DNA of 57,739 nucleotides from an uncultured bacterium (lineage in GTDB: Bacteria > Bacillota > Clostridia > Christensenellales > HGM11417): the NCBI GenBank assembly GCA_905215695.1, contig CAJMQN010000011.1, positions 1-57,739 of the forward strand. The letters run 5' to 3'. Below, in pieces: positions 9,501-17,778 of this stretch; within the stretch, counting starts at the first letter, position 1, and every line of letters begins with the position of its first letter. The notes under the pieces are model-generated. The model was not told where the DNA came from, ran no database searches, and was given only the letters and a program-made list of their open reading frames with translations. The translations under genes were made by a program, and so were the position numbers.

Positions 9501-12500
9501 AGGGACATTCTTACGGCAGCGACAATTGTATTGCAATCGGAAATATCCGATTCAGCGCGGCGACCCTTTCGGGCTCCGGCACGGCGGGAGATCCCTACGT
9601 TGTGGGCGGACTCAATCCGATTCTGAACGCCGGAATGCTCTCTGAATTCAGTCAGAAACTTGTATTCGGGGAATCCGTATCCGAAACTTATGTAAAGTTT
9701 GCGGACTTTGTCCCGGATTCGGCGAGCGTTTCGAACGGCGACGCGTCGGTTGAAAAGGCGGGGGACGTGTTCCGTATTTCGAATGTGCCCGCATCGGGCG
9801 TAACCAAGATTACCTTCTTGTACGGCGAGGATACTTTCTTTTTCGAACTTGCGAATCCCGGGATTCCCGGCTACGACGAGATAACGGGCGCGGGCACGGA
9901 GGAAAATCCCTATATCATTTCCACAGAAGCGCATTTGAAACTTCTCGCCGACTATCCCGACCTCTATTTCCGCTTGTCACAGGATATTTTGCTGTCGGCA
10001 GAATGGACGCCCGTAGGAACGGAAGCAGACCCCTTCCGCGGCGGACTGGACGGCGCGGGTTACAAGATTTCGGGTCTGAAAATTTCGTCCGGCAGTTATT
10101 TGGGGCTTTTCGGCTGGGTGATGTCGGCAAAGATTCGCGATTTGGTACTTGAGGATGTCGCGATCAGCGGTGAGAACTACCTCGGCGCTTTGGCGGGGTA
10201 TGCGAAAAACGCTGTCGTCAGCAATGTCACGATACGAAACGTAGCGGTTACGCTCCGACCCTATACGGGCTACGCAGGAGGGCTCTGCGGACATGTGGAG
10301 AGCGGTTCTTTCCGAGACATCCAAATCTCGGGACTTGACATGAAACAGACGCAGGTGAATATGAACGGCGCCGGTGGGGGTGTCGGCGGGCTTGTCGGCG
10401 AGGCGTCCGCGACCACCGGGAGCATCTTTCAAAATATCACGACGCACGGTTCCATTCTGTCCTATGGCAGCAATGCCGGAGGATTGACGGGTCGGGGCGG
10501 CGGAGAGTGGACGGATTGCTACACAGATATTTCTCTTTCGGGTTACCGCACGCTCGGCGGTTTTGTCGGCGGGTATCAGACGAGCGCGAATTTCATCGGC
10601 TGTGTTTCCGCCGCCACCGTACATGTGCTCGCAGGGTTCTCGCAAAATTACCCCTACAACGGTCATTTCAACGGCTACGGTGCCTGGGTATCCTTTCAGT
10701 ACCGCGATTCGGGGCTGGATTTGAGCGGAAGATATACCTCTGCGCAGGAAATTTCCAAGATCATCGTTTACAACGGCAACCACAATCCGAACGGTCAGGA
10801 AATTCCCTTTATCAAGCAGGGGAATACCTACGTTTTCCGCGCTACCGTACTCGTCAGCGACGCGAGCGCCTCCATGGACCTGCTCTCCGAGACCAAGGAA
10901 AACGGTGTGACGGGCAATTACGGCGGCTATACCCTTCGTTTCGTCATGGCGGACGGTACCTATAAGTACGATACGACTTATGACCGGGGCACCACGACCT
11001 ATCGCGCAAGTCTTTCGGGTAACCTTGACCAATATACCTCCTATGTCGATAATTTTGCGAACATGGGTCTGAATTTGAAGATCGGCACAGGTGAACACCG
11101 CACCGAAAATTACAACGGGCGTCAGGTCAGTATTTGGGGCACGGTAGAGGTTGCGAATGCAAACGACTTCGAGCATCTGTCCTGGGTCATCAACGGCGGG
11201 ATTCCCCTTGAAATCGGCGGCAAATATTATAACATGCGTTCGGTGGCGACAATTTCGGTTTCCTTGCTTGCGGACATTGACTTGAAAGCGGAGCGTACGG
11301 CGGTCATTGGCGGAAAGACCGTATATCTGAACCGTGTCGGCGGAAATGCAGGCGGGACATTGATCCGAAACGGTTTCCGCGGGTTTGGCGTAAACGACAT
11401 GATGCCTTTCCGCGGCAGTTTGTACGGAAACGGGCATACTTTGACGGTAGATATGGACTTTGAGGACGGCTATGCCGTAGGTATCATCAATATCGCGAAC
11501 GAACAGTCCTATGAACCTGTTGTTTCGGATTTGACGGTTCGCGGAAGCATCCGTGGACGGGAGCGCGTCGGCATCGTCGGTCTCGTCAATATGTATATGG
11601 TCGGAAGCCAAAAGTATCGTTTCCGCAATGTAACGAACGAGGCGGATATTACCGCGGATACGGATGCCGCAGGACTCGTCGGAATGCCGCAGTCCGCTAT
11701 GATTGCCGTGGAGAACTGCGCGAATTACGGGACGATTACAGCGCGGACGCGCGCCGCGGGACTTGTCGGCTATACCTACGGCGGAGGAACCGTCGGCAAC
11801 GTAAAGTTTGAAGGCATTTCCGCGAACGGCGGCTGTGTGATTGCGACGGATGAGAATGGTTTAAAGAGTTATTTTGCCCTGCATACCGGAACGACGGAAT
11901 TTGACAAAGACGCTTCGGTCGAACTCATCTATACGTTCGACGTCGGCAAAGCGAATCTCCCGGTGACGGTGGACGGGAAAAGCTATATGAGCGGTGCGGA
12001 CGGACGGGTGCGGATTGCCGCGGTTTCCGCCTCCAATGTTGACGATATGAAGGCGATCACTTTTGCATCTCTGCCCGCAAGTTTTCTTTTGACCGACGAT
12101 TTCCGGCTGAACGGTTTGACCGTGCAGAAAGAAGAGGCTCTTCTCTCCCATGTGAAGGTCGCGACGGGAATCTCCTACCATGCGGACAATGTCTATGACG
12201 TCACAAAGTCGGGTGAAAATTGGGTTGTCAAAGCGGTTGTGACCTTCTCGGACGGCAGTACGGAGATTGTTGCGCTGACCGTGAACGTCGAAGATTCGAC
12301 GACAAAGATTATTTTTGAAAACGTTGTTCCCGAAAGTGCGGACTATGACCTCTCTTCGCTCGCCCCGCTGACCTTAAAGCGCGTGACGGTAGCGATGGAG
12401 GAATATGTCAACGCCTTTGCCGCGCTCGCGGGGCTTTCGGGGGAGGAACAAAAGACTGCGGCTGCGGCGGCGGATACCAAACTCAAAGCGCTCGAGGATA

Positions 12501-14500
12501 CATATACAAAGGCGGGTACGGACGAACTCTTCCGTTTCCTTGCGTACATTCGCAACGAGATTCCGAATATTCAGAATATCGACGCCTCCCGCGCGGTATT
12601 GAATGCCTATCTCGGCGTGGCGTTCGCCTTTGAGAGCGCGGAATTCGTCTATGACGGCACTCCGAAATCCTTGGAAGTGATTGGGACAAAGGAAGGCGAT
12701 ATGGTCGATTACACGGTCAACGGCGTGACGGATGCGGGAACCTACACCGTGACGGCGACGATTACGCCGGCGGGGGGCGGCGATCAGATTGTTTTGACCG
12801 CGACGCTCCGCATTCTGCCCTATGAATTCAATGCGGCGGTAGATAGGACGGCGTTTGTGTACAGCAGTGAAGCGCAGGCTCCGAACTTCGTCAACCTCGG
12901 CGCGGAGAACGAAGGCTTTTTGACGGTGACCTACTACAGCGGCGATACCGAGCTTACGGAAAAACCCGTGGATGCGGGAACTTACCGCGCGGTCATTGCG
13001 TCCGAGAACGCAAACAATATCTCAATTGTCGGCGCGTCCGAAGTGACCTTTGTCATTTCGCCCAAGGAAATTGCGTTGACAATACCCGAGCGGACAGAGA
13101 CATATTCGGGGAAACCTATCGAATTTCCGAGTAACCTTAACCCGCCGCCGGGCGTGGGGGTCGAGGTACGCTATAACGGCGAAGCCGTTGCGCCCACGAA
13201 CGCGGGGAAGTATGCGGTGACGTTCGTCCTGACCGGGGAGAAGAGCAGGAACTTTGTGCTGAAGGGGGAACCGGGAACTCTGACCATTCTCAAAAAGTCC
13301 ATTTCGGTGAAGCCCGAGGCGGTTTCGAGGGCATACGGCGAGGCGGACGGCAATCTCGGATACTCGCTCTCCGAGCCCCTGTGCGAAGGGGACAGCATGG
13401 ACGGCGCGCTCGCGCGGGAGCCCGGAAAGGACGTCGGGGTGTACGCAATTCTTCGGGGCACGCTGACCGCCGGGGACAACTACGAGTTGACGGTGGAGGC
13501 GGGAACCTTTACGATTTTGCCAAAAGCAATAACGGTGACGCCCGAGCCTGCCCGATTTGAATATGACGGCGAGGAAAAGACGGTGCTTCCGCGCGCGGAA
13601 GGGCTTGCCTACGGGGAGACCGCGGAACAGGTGTTCCGCATCGAGTACGAGGGCGACCGCGTCAATGCGGGAAGTTTTACAGTGCGCTTTGTGCTCCTTT
13701 CGGACAACTATACGCTCGCCGAGGACAGCGCGACGGTCGAAATCGGAAAGAAAGATATTTCGGAACTGATCGAGGGACTCTTCGGTACGTCCTCGGATTA
13801 TGACGGGACTCCCAAGCAAATGAACGTGCTTATCGACGCCAAATACAAATATACGCTCTCCTATGAAAGGAACGGCGTGCCCGCAGACGCGGTTGTAAAC
13901 GCCGGAACGTACCGAGTCCGCGTGACGATTGCGGAGGACAATTACAAGGGCGAAGGGGTCTTTGAATACACGGTGAACAAAGCCGCGCGCCCCGCACCCG
14001 AGGTGGAAACGCCTGCGGCGTACGGAAACAAGGTGGTTCTGCCCGAGGGGTACCTTTATCGGCTCGGCACGGGCGAATGGCGGACAGAAAATGAGTTTAC
14101 GGGGCTGGACGGAGAGACGGAATATACGTTCTTTGTCAAATTCCCGGAGAGCGAGAACTATCTCGAGTCCGCCGTCGCAGAAGTGAAGGTTTCGACCACG
14201 CTCGCGGTGGAGGACTACGGGGAAATGGTCGAGGCGCTCGGTGCGTTCGAGATGGAAAAGTACGAAGAATTCCGGGAGGCGTTGCTTGCGCAGAACCGGG
14301 TGAGCGAATACGAACGCGAGGAGATTGCGGCAGACGTCGCGAAACTGAACGCCGCCTTCGATGCTTACCGCGATTCGGTGCGCGAAGAGGCGGAAGTTGC
14401 GGACGCGGTCGCAGACTGTGCGCTGTTGAATCTCGTCCTCGCGCTCGCGGCGGCGGGAGCGCTTGCCGCGCTCGGGCTTGCCGCGGTCAAGTTCCACTGA
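6533..14500 (+). CDS. Giant multidomain surface protein (repeat, GLUG and MBG domains)
   Basis: 2655 residues from the ATG at 6533, preceded by AAGGAG at a 12-base distance. An in-frame GTG at 6473 is part of the stem-loop and less likely. The first 65 residues are highly charged, followed by a membrane/signal segment (about 65-90). Residues about 104-1010 hold four diverged jelly-roll-like repeats marked by NDSSKPWVEDG, NDKAEPWVLSG and NDKTYPWAVDT, each followed by an Ig-like part. Around 1120-1365 and 1610-1750 are Gly-rich strand repeats of GLUG type (YLGALAGYA, GGVGGLVGEA, AAGLVGMPQ). A helical stretch (about 1945-2030) precedes at least four MBG-like domains (FVYDGTPKSL, AYGEADGNLGY, FEYDGEEKTV, DYDGTPKQM). 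The C-terminal 28 residues are hydrophobic and could anchor the protein. No LPxTG is seen. Likely exposed on the cell surface; ligand unknown. Confidence 0.85.
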   Translation: MIFRIDKKTKKINDSGTKERKKSESAAVRKGIDFRTGEFRTEEQSRRTEDTRYISIAKTRSRAHIRPVILLLSALAVLLFASFLPGAFGVSGSTGNIRDILNPASQTALTVENDSSKPWVEDGADSDGNIRYKTAIEGIGGGTTALTFRFTHTAGKGKLIFFYKISSEKNYDYFKVTYNGTQIGAQRDPDMSGNVDWTLYSLELAPSEIEQTVELRYTKDSGGNSGADALWISNVGIFETEPVKTLSPTISLAMFEGGVRTEIGTVLSEGAPTEITEYSTSLTSDKTFEFSITGSETENLIALADGANLPITENKIVLSGIVGKSVINLKERVNGYLVDIFSFSLTVGELQDLWQGESSGVVFENDKAEPWVLSGSENGAVVFSNGNGPVNDPSESVLKATLPTAQGVQYVLSFDYRLLTNTNSNFLKVTLNGVALTTKDTPDMHGEVAWTTYSVKTDPALSAQVLEISMSKGYTFYESLAFIKCIRLNETELPAISLGYRDGTGGAVSVGKLFENGKALELGTVTRDFDAQPDRVYEFSLSGLGEGMNVYALVNHRDRIDAVEGKIVVDRMEGNYILDFYAEKQGEYSLYLCEYEFRISCELNGLLNDATGGITPSNDKTYPWAVDTALSEERGTRVFKNTNQQRKLSSDKLKSFISLDIDVDEVGQYLLSFDYFVSSNPASGYEYLYVTLDGVEVTKPGWGLYGISEAWETFTVQVPAGRHKVEIGYSRSYSAPDMSPTSQYQDTAWISDVRLSNLAYPEIYFAMTEDGSRTDLGVVATGGKLIGCDVLALDYFQDIEREYFFEVSGLSQGSAVYVMCGERKFTLTDGRITVPGGDVTANFTVWLENGETAWQISEVVCDVFYNPLELVRESDVSLEGGNENQENPAAYSERLTSSQGYVVYQIVGQFENGSYIGGGLTFRYNVDKPCLMTFSAYQDITGSYNQGSRFILLLDGQERKDFTNSDKAWHDYAMMLGTGLHTVTLKYDDKGHSYGSDNCIAIGNIRFSAATLSGSGTAGDPYVVGGLNPILNAGMLSEFSQKLVFGESVSETYVKFADFVPDSASVSNGDASVEKAGDVFRISNVPASGVTKITFLYGEDTFFFELANPGIPGYDEITGAGTEENPYIISTEAHLKLLADYPDLYFRLSQDILLSAEWTPVGTEADPFRGGLDGAGYKISGLKISSGSYLGLFGWVMSAKIRDLVLEDVAISGENYLGALAGYAKNAVVSNVTIRNVAVTLRPYTGYAGGLCGHVESGSFRDIQISGLDMKQTQVNMNGAGGGVGGLVGEASATTGSIFQNITTHGSILSYGSNAGGLTGRGGGEWTDCYTDISLSGYRTLGGFVGGYQTSANFIGCVSAATVHVLAGFSQNYPYNGHFNGYGAWVSFQYRDSGLDLSGRYTSAQEISKIIVYNGNHNPNGQEIPFIKQGNTYVFRATVLVSDASASMDLLSETKENGVTGNYGGYTLRFVMADGTYKYDTTYDRGTTTYRASLSGNLDQYTSYVDNFANMGLNLKIGTGEHRTENYNGRQVSIWGTVEVANANDFEHLSWVINGGIPLEIGGKYYNMRSVATISVSLLADIDLKAERTAVIGGKTVYLNRVGGNAGGTLIRNGFRGFGVNDMMPFRGSLYGNGHTLTVDMDFEDGYAVGIINIANEQSYEPVVSDLTVRGSIRGRERVGIVGLVNMYMVGSQKYRFRNVTNEADITADTDAAGLVGMPQSAMIAVENCANYGTITARTRAAGLVGYTYGGGTVGNVKFEGISANGGCVIATDENGLKSYFALHTGTTEFDKDASVELIYTFDVGKANLPVTVDGKSYMSGADGRVRIAAVSASNVDDMKAITFASLPASFLLTDDFRLNGLTVQKEEALLSHVKVATGISYHADNVYDVTKSGENWVVKAVVTFSDGSTEIVALTVNVEDSTTKIIFENVVPESADYDLSSLAPLTLKRVTVAMEEYVNAFAALAGLSGEEQKTAAAAADTKLKALEDTYTKAGTDELFRFLAYIRNEIPNIQNIDASRAVLNAYLGVAFAFESAEFVYDGTPKSLEVIGTKEGDMVDYTVNGVTDAGTYTVTATITPAGGGDQIVLTATLRILPYEFNAAVDRTAFVYSSEAQAPNFVNLGAENEGFLTVTYYSGDTELTEKPVDAGTYRAVIASENANNISIVGASEVTFVISPKEIALTIPERTETYSGKPIEFPSNLNPPPGVGVEVRYNGEAVAPTNAGKYAVTFVLTGEKSRNFVLKGEPGTLTILKKSISVKPEAVSRAYGEADGNLGYSLSEPLCEGDSMDGALAREPGKDVGVYAILRGTLTAGDNYELTVEAGTFTILPKAITVTPEPARFEYDGEEKTVLPRAEGLAYGETAEQVFRIEYEGDRVNAGSFTVRFVLLSDNYTLAEDSATVEIGKKDISELIEGLFGTSSDYDGTPKQMNVLIDAKYKYTLSYERNGVPADAVVNAGTYRVRVTIAEDNYKGEGVFEYTVNKAARPAPEVETPAAYGNKVVLPEGYLYRLGTGEWRTENEFTGLDGETEYTFFVKFPESENYLESAVAEVKVSTTLAVEDYGEMVEALGAFEMEKYEEFREALLAQNRVSEYEREEIAADVAKLNAAFDAYRDSVREEAEVADAVADCALLNLVLALAAAGALAALGLAAVKFH

Positions 14501-14513
14501 TAGGAGGTGCGAC

Positions 14514-15137
14514 ATGAAAAAGAAAATTTTGGCAATTCTCTGCTGTCTTGCGGTTGCGCTCGTTTCCGGCTGTTCGGAGACGACCGCGACGGACTTTGCT
14601 GCGGCGCTCAACACGGCGGAGGGGATTACTCTGTCCGAGCAGACGACCGCAATCAAGGACGGAGAGAGGACCGTCTATGAGCGCACCGTCACGGTGACGG
14701 CGGGGGAGACCGCAACCAAAGTGGAGCGGGTGACCCGCACGCTGAATCCCCTCGGGAGCGCGGAGATGTTTGCGGAGGAACGGGAGACCGAATACTACGC
14801 GGAGGGTTTGCGCTATTTCGAGGAAAACGGCGTTTGGAAGACGGAGAGGGGAAGTTTCGGCAAACCTTCCGGCTATGCGGTGACGATAAACGACTTCGAG
14901 GACGCCGCCGCGGAGGGGCGCACCCTTCGCGCGAAGATCCCCGCGGGTTCCGTCCAAAAATTCGGGGGCGGCGCGGACACGCTCGGAATGCGCGTGCGCA
15001 TCGACCTTGACGCGGAGCTCGACCGGATTTCGGCGCTTCTCATCGAATACGATACGCCCGGAGGGCGTCTTGTGACCGTTGAAACGGCGTATTCTTACGG
15101 TCCGCAGAGCGTGACGCTCCCCGCTGTGGGTAAATAG
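14514..15137 (+). CDS. Predicted lipoprotein of the surface operon
   Basis: 207 residues. The N-terminus MKKKILAILCCLAVALVSGC is a lipoprotein signal with Cys20 as the probable lipidation site. The start is chosen by AGGAGGT seven bases upstream, and it lies only 13 bases after the giant gene. The mature part is rich in Thr, Glu and beta-type sequence (VYERTVTVTAGETATKVERV) and I recognise no family. It is the last gene of the operon, ending before a strong terminator at 15149. As an outer-leaflet lipoprotein it could help fold or tether the two large surface proteins; that is a guess from position only. Confidence 0.8.
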   Translation: MKKKILAILCCLAVALVSGCSETTATDFAAALNTAEGITLSEQTTAIKDGERTVYERTVTVTAGETATKVERVTRTLNPLGSAEMFAEERETEYYAEGLRYFEENGVWKTERGSFGKPSGYAVTINDFEDAAAEGRTLRAKIPAGSVQKFGGGADTLGMRVRIDLDAELDRISALLIEYDTPGGRLVTVETAYSYGPQSVTLPAVGK

Positions 15138-15148
15138 TTCAAAAGATT

Positions 15149-15181
15149 GCCGGTTTCCGCAAGGAAACCGGCTCTTTTTTT
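15149..15181 (+). terminator. Intrinsic terminator of the surface-protein operon
   Basis: GCCGGTTTCC (15149-15158) pairs perfectly with GGAAACCGGC (15163-15172) around GCAA, followed by TCTTTTTTT. Confidence 0.93.
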
Positions 15182-15189
15182 CGCAAATC

Positions 15190-15218
15190 TTGACAAATTT
15201 CGTGCGGCAGTGTAAACT
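15190..15218 (+). promoter_or_regulatory. Promoter of the E2/CAT-like gene
   Basis: A perfect TTGACA (15190-15195) and TAAACT (15213-15218) are spaced by 17 bases, directly downstream of the terminator. The gene starts at 15250. Confidence 0.75.
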
Positions 15219-15249
15219 GGTATCATACTATACGGCAGGTGAAACATCT

Positions 15250-16110
15250 ATGTTCGGAAAGAGAAGCGACGGGAAAAAGATCAAGCACATCGACCCGTAT
15301 CAGAAAATTATTCCGCATATCATGTCCGCACGGCACGATTCGCAGAATTTCTTCAAGATTCCGGTGCGCTGCGCGCCGCTGGACGGCTTTATCCGCGCGC
15401 GGCGGGACGAGGAAGGGTTGAGTTTCAACTATATGCACATCGTCTTTGCGGCGATGGTGCGGCTGTTTGCGAACCGTCCGCAGCTCAACCGCTTTGTCAT
15501 GAACGGGAGAATCTTCCGCAGAAACAACGTACAGATCTCCTTCGCGGTCAAGCGCACGCTGCGGGACGAGGGGCAGTCCACCACGATCAAGCTGACCTTC
15601 GACGGCACAGAGGACATCTATACGGTCAAGAAGAAGATGGACGAGGCGATTCTCGTCAACACCAAGCGGGACTGCGTCAACGAGACGGACAAGACCGCCA
15701 AAATGCTCACGAATATGCCCAACTGTTTTATCAAGCTCGGGGTGGGGTTCGTGAAATGGCTGGACAAGCACGGCATGCTCCCCAAAAAAATCATCTCCGC
15801 AAGTCCCTTCCATACTTCCTGTTTCATCACGAATATGAAATCCATCAAGACGGACTACATCTATCATCATATCTACGATTTCGGCACGACGGGAATCTTT
15901 CTCGCAATGGGCAAGGAATCCCCCTGTCCGGTTGCGGACGACAAGGGCAAAGTGAGCGTCGAAAATATGATGCGCATCGGCGTCGTCACGGACGAGAGGT
16001 TCTGCGACGGGCTGTACTACGCGAACAGTCTGCGTCTTTTGCAGACCTATTTTCAGAATCCCGATATTCTGCGCGACAGGCTGGAGGCAATCGTCCCGGA
16101 CGCGGAATAG
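15250..16110 (+). CDS. 2-oxoacid dehydrogenase E2 / chloramphenicol-acetyltransferase-fold protein
   Basis: 286 residues from the ATG at 15250 (AGGTGA upstream). The region HHIYDFGTTGIFLAMG (206-221) followed by a DERFCDGLYYANSL stretch (248-261) matches the C-terminal core of the E2 acyltransferase/CAT fold. There is no lipoyl domain and no E1/E3 neighbour. The catalytic pattern of the fold is DHRxxDG; here the His position is Glu (DER, 248-250). I recall related stand-alone clostridial proteins with DERxxDG, so this looks like a subfamily trait rather than a recent loss. Function is unknown: it may transfer acyl groups by a different mechanism or not at all. It has its own promoter and is followed, 86 bases later, by a lipoprotein gene. 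Confidence 0.75.
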   Translation: MFGKRSDGKKIKHIDPYQKIIPHIMSARHDSQNFFKIPVRCAPLDGFIRARRDEEGLSFNYMHIVFAAMVRLFANRPQLNRFVMNGRIFRRNNVQISFAVKRTLRDEGQSTTIKLTFDGTEDIYTVKKKMDEAILVNTKRDCVNETDKTAKMLTNMPNCFIKLGVGFVKWLDKHGMLPKKIISASPFHTSCFITNMKSIKTDYIYHHIYDFGTTGIFLAMGKESPCPVADDKGKVSVENMMRIGVVTDERFCDGLYYANSLRLLQTYFQNPDILRDRLEAIVPDAE

Positions 16111-16196
16111 GGGAATATACCCGCAAATCAACGCCGCAAGGCATAAAACTCCGGAAAAGGACAGACAATAGAGGCAGTAATTTTTCGGAGGGAGAG

Positions 16197-16943
16197 ATGA
16201 AAAAGTTTTTGGCGGCGTGTCTCGCCGCACTGTTGTGTGTTTCGGCGTTTGCCTGCGGGAGCGGAACTGAAAACAAGAGCGCGGCTGTCTCCGCGGAGAT
16301 GGCGGAGACGCCTGTCAAACTCGTCTATTTCCCGGGCGAAAAGCTGAAGGTCGGCGGCGGAAGCCTTACGGTGACCCGAGAGGACGGGAGCGTTTCGGAG
16401 GAAAAGTTGACGGAGGAAATGTGCGAGGCAGACCTCTCCGAACCCGGCAAAAAGACCGTCAAGGTGCGCGCGTTCGGGAGAGAGACCGAGTTTGAGGTCT
16501 TTGTCGCAAGCAGGCGGCTGTGCAAGTCCAAGAGCGTGCAGGAGGCGATCGACGAGGCGGAGGACGGGGACGTCCTGTGGCTCGCGCCCGGCACCTATCA
16601 CGAGGGGCTTGTGTTCGACGGAAAGAGGATTACGCTGATCGGGGACGGGAGCGGTTCGCTGTTCATCGGACCCAAGAAATATGAGGAACTTGCCGAGGAC
16701 GGCGCGCTGTTCGTCCTGAAGAACGGTGCGGAGGTCACGCTTCAAAAGATTACGCTCTGCGCAGACCCCAAGCTGTTGAAACGCGCGAAACTGCCCGCAG
16801 GCGAACTCGCGGCGATGAAACTTTCGGAGGGTTCGGACGCGCTCCTAAAGGAGTGCCGGATTTCCGGGTTTCCGAAGGGCAGGGAGATTGTGCGGGACAG
16901 GGAGAGTATGGTGGAGTCCGAAAAGCTGATCTACAAGCCTTGA
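16197..16943 (+). CDS. Lipoprotein with pectin-lyase-like (beta-helix) start
   Basis: 248 residues. The N-terminus MKKFLAACLAALLCVSAFAC is a lipoprotein signal with Cys20 as the likely lipidated residue. Residues about 110-190 read SVQEAIDEAEDGDVLWLAPG then TYHEGLVFDGKRITLIGDG, the typical entry into right-handed beta-helix folds of pectin-lyase-like and NosD-type proteins. The catalytic residues of true pectate lyases cannot be identified, and at this length only a few coils are possible. The start is fixed by CGGAGGGAGAG directly upstream. It is a surface-attached protein, perhaps carbohydrate binding, and the gene stands between the E2-like gene and the YgjP-type gene. Confidence 0.75.
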   Translation: MKKFLAACLAALLCVSAFACGSGTENKSAAVSAEMAETPVKLVYFPGEKLKVGGGSLTVTREDGSVSEEKLTEEMCEADLSEPGKKTVKVRAFGRETEFEVFVASRRLCKSKSVQEAIDEAEDGDVLWLAPGTYHEGLVFDGKRITLIGDGSGSLFIGPKKYEELAEDGALFVLKNGAEVTLQKITLCADPKLLKRAKLPAGELAAMKLSEGSDALLKECRISGFPKGREIVRDRESMVESEKLIYKP

Positions 16944-16982
16944 CCCGAAAAAACCCAAAATAATTCAAAAAAATGCAAATTC

Positions 16983-17010
16983 GGAGAGAGCAAACCGCTC
17001 TCTCCTTTGC
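16983..17010 (+). terminator. Terminator after the lipoprotein gene
   Basis: GGAGAGAGC (16983-16991) pairs with GCTCTCTCC (16997-17005) around AAACC, followed by TTTGCTATTT. Its T run runs straight into the -35 element of the next promoter. Confidence 0.7.
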
Positions 17011-17035
17011 TATTTCGGAAAGATTGTGGTACAAT
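17007..17035 (+). promoter_or_regulatory. Promoter of the YgjP-type gene, predicted leaderless
   Basis: TTGCTA (17007-17012) and TACAAT (17030-17035) are spaced by 17 bases, with TGG before the -10 (extended -10). The ATG follows after only 6 bases, so transcription should start at the initiation codon. Confidence 0.7.
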
Positions 17036-17041
17036 ATCCGC

Positions 17042-17737
17042 ATGGAAACGACCCTGTGCGTGACCTGCGGCGCGCGGCGCGCGCAAGTGCTTTGCAGGTT
17101 CAAGCGCATCAAAAACGTGCACCTTCGGGTCTATCCCGACGGGCGCGTCATTCTCTCCGCGCCCGCGCGCACGGGGCTCGACTGGATTCAGAGCTATCTC
17201 GAATCCAAAGCCGCCTGGATTTTCCGCGCCGCGGAGAAGTACGGCAGAGCGGAAAAGCCCGAGGAAGGCGTCTGCTGTCTCTTGGGCACGCCGCGGCGGA
17301 TTGTCGCGGAGTCGGGACCTTCCCGGACGGAATTGACCCCGGACGAACTGCGGGTGCGGCTCCCTTCGCCGGACGAGGCGGGGGTCATGCGCCGGGTGGA
17401 GAAATTCGTGCGGGAGCTGGCGCTCGAGACTTTTTGCGCGCGGGTAGAGAAATGGTACCCCGTCGTGCAGGCGAGGGGCGCGCCCTATCCCGAGATTTCG
17501 GTGCGCCGCATGAAATCCATGTGGGGCAACTGCAATACCGCAAAGGGTACAATCCGTTTCAATACGGTGCTCCTATGCGCGGACGAGGCGTGTATCGACT
17601 ATGTTGTCCTGCACGAGCTGACGCATCTTTTGATTGCAGGCCATCAAGAGAATTTTTATCGCTTTCTCGCGGCGGCGATGCCGGACTGGAAACAGAGAAA
17701 GACCCGGCTCAACCGCCTGTATTCCAAATATCTGTAA
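17042..17737 (+). CDS. YgjP/SprT-like zinc metallopeptidase-fold protein (DUF45)
   Basis: 231 residues. The zinc motif HELTH (191-195) with a further His at 201 (AGHQENFYRFL), and the RRMKSMWGNCN stretch (155-165), are the hallmarks of the YgjP/DUF45 family. These small cytoplasmic proteins resemble metallopeptidases, but a family member has been reported to act as a UTP pyrophosphatase. The start at 17042 lies six bases after a promoter -10 and has no ribosome binding site, so a leaderless message is predicted. The 3' end, including the stop codon, is part of a 25-base tandem duplication that separates it from cysK. Confidence 0.85.
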   Translation: METTLCVTCGARRAQVLCRFKRIKNVHLRVYPDGRVILSAPARTGLDWIQSYLESKAAWIFRAAEKYGRAEKPEEGVCCLLGTPRRIVAESGPSRTELTPDELRVRLPSPDEAGVMRRVEKFVRELALETFCARVEKWYPVVQARGAPYPEISVRRMKSMWGNCNTAKGTIRFNTVLLCADEACIDYVVLHELTHLLIAGHQENFYRFLAAAMPDWKQRKTRLNRLYSKYL

Positions 17738-17766
17738 CATTCTGTATTCCAAATATCTGTAACGTT
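17717..17766 (+). repeat. 25-base tandem duplication across the YgjP-type stop codon
   Basis: Bases 17717-17741 and 17742-17766 are the same 25-mer with one difference (A against G near the end). The first copy contains the last codons and TAA of the preceding gene; the second is non-coding and sits before the cysK ribosome binding site. It looks like a recent slippage duplication. Confidence 0.9.
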
Positions 17767-17778
17767 TCGGAGGTACTT

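Noticed and set aside
9977..11611. 544-codon frame on the minus strand
   Set aside because: Antisense of the giant surface-protein gene; no ribosome binding site or protein-like hydrophobic pattern.
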